Assembly (NCBI GenBank): GCA_034429475.1
Contig: DAOUGD010000107.1
Span: 1-21,372, forward strand
From: JAKQHY01 sp034429475
GTDB taxonomy: Bacteria; Chloroflexota; Anaerolineae; B4-G1; SLSP01
Direction: 5' to 3'
Length of the DNA: 21,372 nt
Under the pieces are notes generated by a model. The model did no database searches, was not told the DNA's origin, and saw only the letters and a program-made list of their open reading frames with translations. Below are positions 6,960 to 14,776 of this stretch, piece after piece (within the stretch, counting starts at the first letter, position 1; the number at the start of each line of letters is the position of its first letter). A program made the translations under genes and the position numbers.

Positions 6960-9653
6960 TTACGCGCCGGATGGTTCCGGCGGCGGAGCGGCCGGCGCGG
7001 GCTGCAAGGGCAGGCGCAAGGTAAACCGCGCGCCGCCGTTGGAACGATTTTCAACTGTGAGCATCCCGCCATGCGCCTGCACCAGTCCCCGCGCAATCGA
7101 AAGCCCCAGCCCGGCGCCGCCAGGGGGGACGCCCGGCGCGCGGTAGAATTTCTCGAAGACGCGCTCCAGGTCTGCCGGCGGGATTCCTGGCCCCCGGTCG
7201 GCGACGCTGAGCAGCCAGTGCCCGTTTTCCGCTCTGGCGCTCACGCGCACACGGGTGCCGGGCGGCGTGTAGGTAGCTGCGTTGTGCAACAGGTTGTACA
7301 ACACTTGTTCCATCAGCCCGAAATCCACGGATACCAGGGGCAGGGTATCGGGCAATTCGACGACGACTTCGTGGGCGGCCAGATCGTGTTGCGCGCGCGC
7401 CAGGGCCGCCCGCGCCAGATCGTGGAGATCGCACCACTCTCGGCGCAGCGTCAGCCGCCCGGATTCCAACCGCGTCATGTCCAATAAGTTCTCCACGATG
7501 CGATTCATACGCTCCGCCGCCAGGTTGAGCTCGCGGCACAACGCCGCGCGCGCGGCGGGGTTGGCGCCGATGGTGGCATCCAGCAAGCCGGAAGCCGCGC
7601 CGGTGATTGTGGTCAAAGGGGTGCGCAACTCGTGGGAGACCGAATTGAGCAGGGTTTGGTACAGCCGCTCGGATTCCAGCAGCATTTGGGTCTGTTCCGC
7701 CGCCGCATCCAACGCGGTGCGCTCAATAATCAGGGCGATCTGATGGGCAAAGGTTTCCAACAGCGCGGTTTGTTCTAGGGTAGGGCGTTCCGCGCTGCGC
7801 GGGCGCAAACCCAAGACTCCCACCACGCCGCCGGGGGCGCGCAGGGGCAGATAGTGGGCCGCCGCCAGGGGTAGCGTGTCGGTAAAGCGCCCGGCTTGAC
7901 GTTGATTCTCAAAGACCCACTGCGCCACGCTTAATTCCTTCTCGTCCAAAGCCAGCGCGCCAACCAGATTGGGGGCGGTCAGCCGCCCATCAGCCGGTTG
8001 GATCAGCAACGCCACCTCGGCGTCAAAGACGCGCCCGATGTGCGTCACAGCCATTTGCGCCGCCGCTTCCAGCGTGCGCGCGCCGGCCAACTCGTGGGTG
8101 AAGGCATAGAGAGCGGCGGTATACTGCTCGCGCCGGTAAACGATCTGACGTTGCGTCCGCAGCCGCGCCGTCAGCGTGCCCATTGAGAGCGCCACCACGA
8201 AATACATCCCCAACGTCAATCCATCTTCCAGCGACGAGATGCTCAAGGTGAAGCGCGGCGGGATGAACCACCAGTCCCACAGCAACGCGCTCAACGCCGC
8301 CGCCAGCAGCACCGGGCCGCGTCCCACTACCATTCCCAGCACCGCAACCATGAAGAGGAACAGCAGCGCCACGGCGCGGTAGCCGATCCACGGCAGCAGC
8401 CACCCGTTGAGCAGCGTGGCGATACTGGTCGCCGCGATGGCGGCACTATACTGGGTCAAGGGGAAGAAGAATTTTAAGCGCCGCCACGGCGTCTGAGCCG
8501 GGCGCGCGCCCGATTCATCGGGAACGACGTGGATGTCAATGGCGCCGCTTTCCCGCAGCAGCCGATCCAACCAGCCTTCCCGTCCCAAGAAACGCCAACG
8601 ATCAGGAATGGGCTTTCCTACGATCATCTGGGTCACATGGCGTTCCCGCGCCACCCGCAGCAGCCCGTGAATCACGTCCTCGTCCCAGGTGGTGATGACT
8701 TCGGCGCTCAGTTCCCCGGCCAACGCCAGCACCCGCGCCAGATACGCTTGTTCGGCGGACGTCAGAGGTCGCGGCGTTTCCACATGAACGGCCAGCCAGG
8801 GCGCGCTCAGGGTGTAGGCCATTCGCCGCGTCCAGCGCACCAGTGGCTCGGCCGTCGGGGTGGGACTGATGGCGACCAGCAATCGATCCCCCGATTTCCA
8901 GGGACCGGCGATGTGCTTGAGCGTCATGTAATCCTGTAACTGGTGATCAACGTGCTCGGCGGCCAGGCGCAGGGTCATTTCGCGCAGCGCGGCGAGATTG
9001 CCCAGCCGGAAGAAGTTGCGCGCCGCCTGTTCCGCGCGTTCGCCGCCCAGGTAGACTTTCCCTTCCGTCAACCGCTGCCGGAGTTCTTCGGGCGCGAGGT
9101 CCAGCACGGCGATTTCAGCGGCCAGTTCAAAGAAAGAATCGGGGACCGTTTCCCGGACGGCGATGCCCGTGATCTGGCGGACGGTGTCCACGCGGCTTTC
9201 CAGGTGTTGCACGTTGAGGGTGGTGTAGACGTCCAGGCCGGCGTCCAACAATTCCAGAACGTCCTGGTAACGTTTGGCGTGACGCGAGCCGGGGGCGTTG
9301 GTGTGCGCCAGTTCGTCCACCAATACCAGCTTGGGATGGCGGGACAGGATGGCATCCAGGTCCATTTCTTCCAGCGTGACGCCGCGATACGCGATTTGCC
9401 GCCGGGGAATGACCGGCAATCCAGCCAACAACGCCTCAGTTTCCGGGCGACCGTGCGTCTCCACGTAGCCGACGACCACGTCCACGCCGTCAACCAGACA
9501 TTGACGCGCGGCCTCCAGCATCGCGTAAGTCTTGCCGACACCGGCGGCCATGCCGAAGAAAATCTTCAGCCGCCCGCGTTGCGCGGCCGCCGCCTGCTTT
9601 TGCAGCGCGGCTAACAATCTGTCCGGGTCGGGCCGGTGCTCGTCGGAAGTCAT
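6960..9653 (-). CDS. kdpD: KdpD, sensor histidine kinase for potassium limitation
   Basis: 897 residues, close to E. coli KdpD (894). The N-terminal KdpD domain carries a Walker-A GMAAGVGKT (34-42) and VLVDELAHTN (110-119). A USP-like domain follows (about 255-380), then four membrane helices of the DUF4118 type (about 400-495), a GAF-like region (about 520-645), HisKA with phospho-acceptor His674 (SVSHELRTPL), and HATPase_c boxes (NLLHNAATYTP, DRGPGIPP, GAGLGLSIARGL). It autophosphorylates and passes phosphate to KdpE. I chose ATG 9653; an in-frame TTG at 9662 would add three residues and neither has a clear ribosome site. The 108-nt gap to kdpC is mostly a family-1 palindrome. Confidence 0.95.
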   Translation of the reverse strand: MTSDEHRPDPDRLLAALQKQAAAAQRGRLKIFFGMAAGVGKTYAMLEAARQCLVDGVDVVVGYVETHGRPETEALLAGLPVIPRRQIAYRGVTLEEMDLDAILSRHPKLVLVDELAHTNAPGSRHAKRYQDVLELLDAGLDVYTTLNVQHLESRVDTVRQITGIAVRETVPDSFFELAAEIAVLDLAPEELRQRLTEGKVYLGGERAEQAARNFFRLGNLAALREMTLRLAAEHVDHQLQDYMTLKHIAGPWKSGDRLLVAISPTPTAEPLVRWTRRMAYTLSAPWLAVHVETPRPLTSAEQAYLARVLALAGELSAEVITTWDEDVIHGLLRVARERHVTQMIVGKPIPDRWRFLGREGWLDRLLRESGAIDIHVVPDESGARPAQTPWRRLKFFFPLTQYSAAIAATSIATLLNGWLLPWIGYRAVALLFLFMVAVLGMVVGRGPVLLAAALSALLWDWWFIPPRFTLSISSLEDGLTLGMYFVVALSMGTLTARLRTQRQIVYRREQYTAALYAFTHELAGARTLEAAAQMAVTHIGRVFDAEVALLIQPADGRLTAPNLVGALALDEKELSVAQWVFENQRQAGRFTDTLPLAAAHYLPLRAPGGVVGVLGLRPRSAERPTLEQTALLETFAHQIALIIERTALDAAAEQTQMLLESERLYQTLLNSVSHELRTPLTTITGAASGLLDATIGANPAARAALCRELNLAAERMNRIVENLLDMTRLESGRLTLRREWCDLHDLARAALARAQHDLAAHEVVVELPDTLPLVSVDFGLMEQVLYNLLHNAATYTPPGTRVRVSARAENGHWLLSVADRGPGIPPADLERVFEKFYRAPGVPPGGAGLGLSIARGLVQAHGGMLTVENRSNGGARFTLRLPLQPAPAAPPPEPSGA

Positions 9654-9712
9654 TGTATACAACCAGTGTTTTATGGATTAGGATTGTTTCGTAACCACAT
9701 GGGAGAAAATTC

Positions 9713-9780
9713 GGACGCAGATTCACGCAGATAATTTTAAAAAATCAGCGTTCATCAGCGTTTATCTGCGTCCAATATCT
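9713..9780 (-). repeat. Family-1 palindromic repeat in the kdpC-kdpD gap, overlapping the end of kdpC
   Basis: A 68-bp element whose two ends both read inward as GGACGCAGAT followed by ACGC two bases later. It is nearly identical to the copy at 12575-12651. On the minus strand it begins AGATATTGGACGCAGATAAA, and the TAA inside (9762-9764) is the kdpC stop codon. The interior is AACGCTGATTTTTTAAAA. Confidence 0.75.
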
Positions 9781-10358
9781 CTTCCGTCAAGTGCATCCAA
9801 AGCCAGGTTCAGGCGCAATACATTGACTCTGGGTTCACCCAGCACGCCAAAGGTACGCTCTTCGGTGGCTTCGGCGATCAGGCGGCGCACCACGGCTTCG
9901 TCCAGCCCGCGCGCCCGCGCGACGCGCGCTGCCTGGTAGTCCGCCGCCGCCGGGCTGATGTGCGGATCCAGCCCACTGCCGGAGGCCGTCGCCAAATCCA
10001 CCGGAACCGGCGCGGTGTTGGCCGGGTTCACCCGATGCAACGCCGCCACACGCGCCGCAACGGCGGCCCATAGCGCGGGATTGTTCGGCCCCAGGTTGGA
10101 ACCGCCGGAAGCCGCCGCGTTGTAGGGGAACGGGATGGTGGCCGAAGGGCGCCCCCAAAAGTAGCCGGGATCGCTAAATGCCTGCCCGATCAGGGCCGAG
10201 CCTACGGGTTTTCCGTCGCGCCGCAGCAAACTGCCATTTGCCTGCCATGGGAAAAATGCCTGGGCCAGACCGGTCATGGCTAACGGATAGAGTACACCGG
10301 TTAGCAACGTAAGCAAGCCGAAAAGCGTCAACGCGGGTCGTAAATGTGTGCGTATCAT
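9762..10358 (-). CDS. kdpC: KdpC, accessory subunit of the K+-transporting ATPase
   Basis: 198 residues (E. coli KdpC 190). A single N-terminal membrane helix (about 10-35, LTLFGLLTLLTGVLYPLAM) precedes the periplasmic-type domain with the family signatures IGQAFSDPGYFWGRPSAT, AASGGSNLGPNNP, SGSGLDPHISPAAA and RVNVLRLNLALD. It stabilises the KdpFAB complex and raises K+ affinity. ATG 10358 has AGGAG five bases upstream. The last residues, DIGRR, and the stop codon are encoded by a family-1 repeat, so the natural C-terminus may have been replaced when the element arrived; the conserved core is intact. The 86-nt gap from kdpB is filled by a family-2 palindrome. Confidence 0.95.
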   Translation of the reverse strand: MIRTHLRPALTLFGLLTLLTGVLYPLAMTGLAQAFFPWQANGSLLRRDGKPVGSALIGQAFSDPGYFWGRPSATIPFPYNAAASGGSNLGPNNPALWAAVAARVAALHRVNPANTAPVPVDLATASGSGLDPHISPAAADYQAARVARARGLDEAVVRRLIAEATEERTFGVLGEPRVNVLRLNLALDALDGRDIGRR

Positions 10359-10382
10359 GGATTCTCCTATGGAAACGTATTC

Positions 10383-10439
10383 CGTATTTCGTACTCCGTA
10401 TTCCGTAGTCCGTTTACGGACTACGGAATACGAAATACG
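10383..10439. repeat. Family-2 palindromic repeat in the kdpB-kdpC gap
   Basis: The core is a perfect 17-bp inverted repeat, CGTATTCCGTAGTCCGT (10397-10413) and its complement (10416-10432), with a 2-nt spacer. Outer arms CGTATTTCG (10383-10391) and CGAAATACG (10431-10439) enlarge the structure. It starts five bases past the kdpB stop and reaches close to the kdpC ribosome site, and shares TATGGAAACGTA with the flank of the kdpD-kdpE copy. Confidence 0.75.
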
Positions 10440-10444
10440 CGCTC

Positions 10445-12517
10445 CTACACCAGGCCCATCAGAACCAGCAACCCGTCAATGAGTTTGATCCCGATAAACG
10501 GCGCCAACAGGCCGCCGACGCCGTAGACCAGCAGATTGTAGCGGAGCAGGGCCGCCGCGCCGACGCGCCGATAAGACACACCGCGCAGCGCCAGCGGAAT
10601 CAGCGCAATGATGATCAGGGCATTGAAGATGACCGCCGAGAGAATTGCGCTCTGGGGCGTCGCCAGCCCCATCACATTCAGGCGGGCCAGTTCGGGATAG
10701 GTACTCACGAACGCCGCCGGGATGATGGCAAAGTACTTGGAGATGTCGTTGGCGATGCTGAAGGTCGTCAGCGCGCCGCGCGTCATCAGCAGTTGTTTCC
10801 CGATTTCCACAATTTCAATCAACTTCGTCGGGTTGGAATCCAAATCCACCATGTTCCCCGCCTCTTTCGCCGCTTGCGTGCCGGTGTTCATCGCCACGGC
10901 GACGTCGGCCTGCGCCAGCGCCGGGGCATCGTTCGTGCCGTCGCCGGTCATCGCCACCAGCCGTCCGCCGGTCTGGTAGTCGCGGATCAATTTCAGCTTG
11001 GTTTCCGGCGTCGCCTGCGCCAGGAAATCGTCCACTCCGGCTTCGGCGGCAATGGCGGCCGCCGTCAACGGGTTGTCGCCGGTGATCATCACCGTTTTGA
11101 TGCCCATGCGGCGCAATTCGGCAAATCGCTCCTGGATGCCGCCCTTCACGATGTCTTTTAGTTGGATGACGCCCAGGACGCGCGCCGCCTCGGCGACCAC
11201 CAGCGGCGTGCCGCCGGTTTTGGCGATGGTTGCTACCGTGTCGCGCACGGCCTCCGGGAAGCGCCCGCCTTTGAGGTCTACGTATCGTTCGATGGCGTCC
11301 GCCGCACCCTTACGCACTTCGCGCCTGTCCAAGTTGACCCCGCTCATCCGGGTCTGCGCGGTAAACGGTACGAACGTTGCATTCAACGCCCGCAAGTCGC
11401 GCTCGCGGAGGCCGTACCGATCCTTGGCCAGGACGACGATGCTGCGGCCTTCGGGGGTTTCGTCGGCCAGCGAAGCGAGCTGCGCCGCGTCGGCCAGCGC
11501 CGCGTCGGCGACGCCCTCGGCCGGGAGGAACGCCGCTGCCTGTCGGTTGCCGAGCGTGATCGTGCCTGTTTTGTCCAGCAACAGCACGTCCACGTCGCCG
11601 GCGGCTTCCACTGCCCGGCCGGAGGTGGCAATGACGTTGGCCTGAATCAGGCGATCCATCCCGGCAATGCCAATCGCCGAAAGCAGCCCGCCGATGGTGG
11701 TCGGCGCGAGGCAGACCAGCAGGGCGACCAGCACCGTCAGCGTGACCGGCGTGCCCCGACCCGCCGCCGTCACGGCGTACAGTGAATAGGGCAGCAACGT
11801 CGCGCACGCCAGCAAAAAGATGAGGGTCAGCGCGGTAAGCAGGATGCTCAGCGCCAGTTCGTTGGGCGTCTTCTGCCGTTTGGCGCCTTCCACCATGGCG
11901 ATCATCCGATCCAGGAACGTCTCGCCAGGATTCGAGGTAATCCGCACGATCAGCCAATCCGAGAGCACCCGTGTGCCGCCGGTTACGGCGCTGCGATCGC
12001 CGCCGCTCTCGCGGATGACCGGCGCGCTCTCGCCGGTGATCGCGCTCTCATCCACCGTTGCCACGCCTTCCACCGCTTCGCCGTCGCCGGGGATGAGATC
12101 GCCGGCGGCGACCAGCACCAGGTCGCCTTTGCGCAATTCGGTGCTGGGCGTCAGGGTATGGGCAGCGTCGGGACGCGCGGCGGTCAGCCGTTTAGCCTGG
12201 ATCGCGCGCCGGGCGCGGCGCAGGGCCTGGGCTTGCGCCTTGCCGCGCCCCTCGGCCACCGCCTCGGCAAAGTTGGCGAACAGGACGGTACACCACAGCC
12301 AGATCGCAATGGTGAAGATGAAACCGGCCGGCGCTTCCCCTTGGCCCAGCCATGCCTGGAACGCCAGGGCGGTAGTGAGCACGCTGCCCACCTCCACCAC
12401 AAACATCACCGGATTGTGCATCTGGTGGCGCGGATCCAGCTTTTTGAAGGCGGCCAGTCCTGCCTGTTTGAGCAGTGGCAGGTCAAACCATGAATGGGTC
12501 GTTGATTTTTGGGTCAT
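10445..12517 (-). CDS. kdpB: KdpB, catalytic P-type ATPase subunit of the K+ transporter
   Basis: 690 residues (E. coli KdpB 682). It has the P-type ATPase marks in order: actuator-domain TGES (161-164, including the serine whose phosphorylation inhibits E. coli KdpB), phosphorylation site Asp315 in LLDKTGT, KGAADAIERY in the nucleotide-binding domain, MITGDNPLTA (about 477-486), and the hinge TGDGTNDAPALAQADVAVAM (524-543). Membrane helices lie near 35-90, 218-280 and 580-685. It hydrolyses ATP to drive K+ uptake through KdpA. ATG 12517 follows GAGGGG. The kdpA-kdpB gap is 140 nt, unusually wide for kdp, and mostly a family-1 repeat. Confidence 0.97.
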   Translation of the reverse strand: MTQKSTTHSWFDLPLLKQAGLAAFKKLDPRHQMHNPVMFVVEVGSVLTTALAFQAWLGQGEAPAGFIFTIAIWLWCTVLFANFAEAVAEGRGKAQAQALRRARRAIQAKRLTAARPDAAHTLTPSTELRKGDLVLVAAGDLIPGDGEAVEGVATVDESAITGESAPVIRESGGDRSAVTGGTRVLSDWLIVRITSNPGETFLDRMIAMVEGAKRQKTPNELALSILLTALTLIFLLACATLLPYSLYAVTAAGRGTPVTLTVLVALLVCLAPTTIGGLLSAIGIAGMDRLIQANVIATSGRAVEAAGDVDVLLLDKTGTITLGNRQAAAFLPAEGVADAALADAAQLASLADETPEGRSIVVLAKDRYGLRERDLRALNATFVPFTAQTRMSGVNLDRREVRKGAADAIERYVDLKGGRFPEAVRDTVATIAKTGGTPLVVAEAARVLGVIQLKDIVKGGIQERFAELRRMGIKTVMITGDNPLTAAAIAAEAGVDDFLAQATPETKLKLIRDYQTGGRLVAMTGDGTNDAPALAQADVAVAMNTGTQAAKEAGNMVDLDSNPTKLIEIVEIGKQLLMTRGALTTFSIANDISKYFAIIPAAFVSTYPELARLNVMGLATPQSAILSAVIFNALIIIALIPLALRGVSYRRVGAAALLRYNLLVYGVGGLLAPFIGIKLIDGLLVLMGLV

Positions 12518-12574
12518 GCAATCCCCTCACCGCAGTAGATTAAGATGGTTTCTCCATAACGGGTTTAAAAATCA

Positions 12575-12651
12575 GGACGCAGATTCACGCAAATTCACGC
12601 AGATAGATTTAAAAATCAGCGTTCTTCCGCGTTTATCTGCGTCCAATATCT
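12575..12651 (-). repeat. Family-1 palindromic repeat in the kdpA-kdpB gap
   Basis: A 77-bp element with ends reading inward as GGACGCAGAT and ACGC two bases later. It matches the 9713-9780 copy almost base for base but contains one extra 9-bp unit (TTGCGTGAA on the minus strand). It begins six bases past the kdpA stop codon. Confidence 0.75.
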
Positions 12652-12657
12652 TTTCGA

Positions 12658-14379
12658 TTATGGCAAAGTCTGCAATTGTTCGACAATCGGCCCCAATGCC
12701 AGGGCGGGGATGAAGGTGAGTGCGCCGATGATGAAGACGATCACGACAAGAAAGAGGACAAACAACGGCGTGTGGGTGGGCAGCGTCCCGGCCCCGGGGG
12801 TGGTGGTTTTCTTACGCGCCAGCGAGCCGGCAATCGCCAGAGCCGCCAGCAGCGGGCCATACCGCCCAACAAGCATCGCCAGCCCCAACGCCAGGTTGTA
12901 GAACGGCGTATTCGCGTTCAAACCGGCGAAAGCGCTGCCATTGTTGTTGGCGGCGGAAGAAAAAGCGTAAAGCGCCTCGGTGAAGCCGCGCGGGCCGGGA
13001 TTGAGGATACTGGCTCGCGCCGCCGGCAGCAGCACCGCGACCGCCGTTCCCACCAGCACCATCACAGTGGGCAACAGAATCACCAACGCGACCATCTGCA
13101 TTTCAAAGACCTCAATCTTCTTGCCGAGATATTCCGGCGCGCGCCCCACCATCAACCCGGAGACGAAGACCGTGACGAGGGCAAAGCTGACCATCCCGTA
13201 GAGACCTGATCCGACGCCGCCAAAAACCACCTCACCCAGTTGGATCAAGAGCAGCGGCCCCAACGCGCCCAACGGCGTGTACGAGGTATGCATCGAGTTG
13301 ACCGAGCCATTGGAGGCCGCGGTAGTCGCCACAGCCCACACCGCCGAGTTAACCACGCCCAGGCGCACCTCTTTTCCTTCGAGATTGGCCCCCGGCGCGA
13401 CGCCCAACGCGGTCAGCGCCGGATTGCCGGCCTGTTCGACGGCCAGCGTCAGCCCCAGCAGCGCTGTGAACAACAGCAACATCACTGCGAGCAGCGCCCA
13501 ACCCTGGCGAATGTCGCCTACCATAACGCCGAAGGTGTAGCAGAGCGCCGCCGGGATCAGCAGAATCGCCAGCACTTCCGCGAAGTTGCTGAGGGGTGTG
13601 GGGTTTTCCAGTGGATGCGCCGAGTTGGCGTTGAAGAAGCCGCCGCCATTCGTGCCGAGCTGTTTGATGGCAATTTGCGAGGCGGCCGGCCCGAAGGCAA
13701 TTATCTGCTGCGTCGCCGGCTGGCCGGCGGCGGTTGTCGGCTCAAGCAGCGCGACGGTCTGGGCGGGGCGTAGCGTTTGCACCACACCCTGGGAAACCAG
13801 GAGCAGCGTCCACAGACAGGCCAGCGGCAGCAGGATGTAAAGTGTGCCGCGCACCAGATCCACCCAAAAGTTGCCCACCGTCTGCGCCGAATGGCGGGCG
13901 AAGCCGCGGATCAGGGCAATGAGCGCGGCCATGCCCGTCGCCGCCGAAACGAAATTCTGCACCGTCAGCGCGGCCATCTGGGAGAAATAGCTCAGGGCGA
14001 TTTCGCCGCTGTAACTTTGCCAGTTCGTGTTGGTGACAAAGCTGATCGCCGTGTTGAGTGCCTGATCAAAGGAGAGTGCGCCCACGCGCTGGGGGTTGAA
14101 CGGCAGCGCGCCTTGAAGCCACAACAGGGTGAAGACCATTGCCAGCCCCAGCGCGTTGAAGACCAACAGCGCCAGCGCATAGGTGGACCAGGACATTTCT
14201 TCCTCCGGATGAATTCCGGCTATGTGGTACAGAGCGCGTTCCACCGGCTTGAGCCAGCGCACCGGAAATGGCGGTGCGCCGGCATAGACGCGCGCCATGT
14301 AGACGCCCAATGGCTTCACCGCCGCCAACAAGACGCCAAGCAGTAGACCCATCTGCCCCAGGGTCAGCGTGGCGTCCAT
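12658..14379 (-). CDS. kdpA: KdpA, potassium-translocating channel subunit
   Basis: 573 residues (E. coli KdpA 557), about ten membrane helices. The four selectivity-filter repeats typical of KdpA are visible: TNTNWQSYSGE (116-126), QLGTNGGGFFNANSAHP (240-256), ATTAASNGSVNSMHT (351-365) and SAANNNGSAFAGL (475-487). It belongs to the superfamily of K+ transporters and binds and passes K+. GGAGG, lying inside kdpF, precedes ATG 14379 by 9 nt. The start follows the kdpF stop by a single base, so the two are translationally coupled. Confidence 0.97.
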   Translation of the reverse strand: MDATLTLGQMGLLLGVLLAAVKPLGVYMARVYAGAPPFPVRWLKPVERALYHIAGIHPEEEMSWSTYALALLVFNALGLAMVFTLLWLQGALPFNPQRVGALSFDQALNTAISFVTNTNWQSYSGEIALSYFSQMAALTVQNFVSAATGMAALIALIRGFARHSAQTVGNFWVDLVRGTLYILLPLACLWTLLLVSQGVVQTLRPAQTVALLEPTTAAGQPATQQIIAFGPAASQIAIKQLGTNGGGFFNANSAHPLENPTPLSNFAEVLAILLIPAALCYTFGVMVGDIRQGWALLAVMLLLFTALLGLTLAVEQAGNPALTALGVAPGANLEGKEVRLGVVNSAVWAVATTAASNGSVNSMHTSYTPLGALGPLLLIQLGEVVFGGVGSGLYGMVSFALVTVFVSGLMVGRAPEYLGKKIEVFEMQMVALVILLPTVMVLVGTAVAVLLPAARASILNPGPRGFTEALYAFSSAANNNGSAFAGLNANTPFYNLALGLAMLVGRYGPLLAALAIAGSLARKKTTTPGAGTLPTHTPLFVLFLVVIVFIIGALTFIPALALGPIVEQLQTLP

Positions 14380-14380
14380 T

Positions 14381-14470
14381 TCAGAAGTCCTCCGGCTTGA
14401 ACAACGCCAGCCCCAGGTAGACCAACAAAGCGCAGGCCAGCACTGCGCCGACGAGATAAAAACCGTTCAT
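14381..14470 (-). CDS. kdpF: KdpF, 29-residue membrane peptide of the Kdp complex
   Basis: This 29-codon gene encodes MNGFYLVGAVLACALLVYLG followed by LALFKPEDF. It is a single membrane helix ending in the K-P-E-x-F tail typical of KdpF. The peptide stabilises the KdpABC complex. ATG 14470 has GGGAGG six bases upstream; another ATG four bases earlier is out of frame. It overlaps nothing, and its stop lies one base before the kdpA ATG. As the first gene, it places the operon promoter upstream of 14470. Confidence 0.9.
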   Translation of the reverse strand: MNGFYLVGAVLACALLVYLGLALFKPEDF

Positions 14471-14558
14471 CCATGCCTCCCGTAAACGAGGTCGCCCGTA
14501 TGAGCGACCGGGATGTCTTATTGTAAGATCAAACCGAGGCAAAATGTATTAAGGGGGC

Positions 14559-14599
14559 ATCAAAAAGGGTCAGGCAGAGGTCAAGAAAGTATCAAAAAA
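14559..14599 (-). promoter_or_regulatory. Candidate KdpE-binding region upstream of kdpF
   Basis: On the minus strand TTTTTGAT occurs twice, 32 bp (about three helical turns) apart (14591-14598 and 14559-14566). The upstream copy runs on as TTTTTGATACTTTCTTGACC, which resembles the T-rich E. coli KdpE box as I remember it (TTTTTATACTTTTTTTACA). Weak promoter-like hexamers CTGACC and TAATAC follow. A 6-bp hairpin GGTCGC/GCGACC (14490-14509) lies in the likely leader. Confidence 0.4.
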
Positions 14600-14714
14600 C
14601 GGAGATTGCAAACGAAAGCAAACATCGGAGCGTGAGTTTCTGTGGATTCACGCAGGATCAACCTGCGTTTGGGCGCGAAGTCGCCAGGTATGGCAGCGGG
14701 CGCCCCTATTAACA

Positions 14715-14757
14715 ACGCCGGGCAAACTCATCTCAACGAAGAGAGCTTGCCCGGCGT
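14715..14757 (-). terminator. Probable terminator hairpin of clpC
   Basis: ACGCCGGGCAA (14715-14725) and TTGCCCGGCGT (14747-14757) pair perfectly over 11 bp. The loop can pair further (CTC with GAG). It lies 19 nt past the clpC stop. On the minus strand the stem is followed by TGTTAATA, a poor U-tract, so termination may be partial. The rest of 14471-14776 holds the kdp control region and a short dyad at 14650-14668. Confidence 0.55.
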
Positions 14758-14776
14758 CCATTCGGCAACAGAATCC

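Noticed and set aside
10344..10526. Small plus-strand frame with a Y/R/S-rich translation (SYGNVFRISYSVF)
   Set aside because: It is the translation of the family-2 repeat. A similar string appears at the other family-2 copy, so it is a repeat artefact, not a gene.
14471..14620. c-di-AMP (ydaO) riboswitch upstream of kdpF
   Set aside because: The leader has only a 6-bp hairpin and none of the conserved ydaO core that I could recognise.
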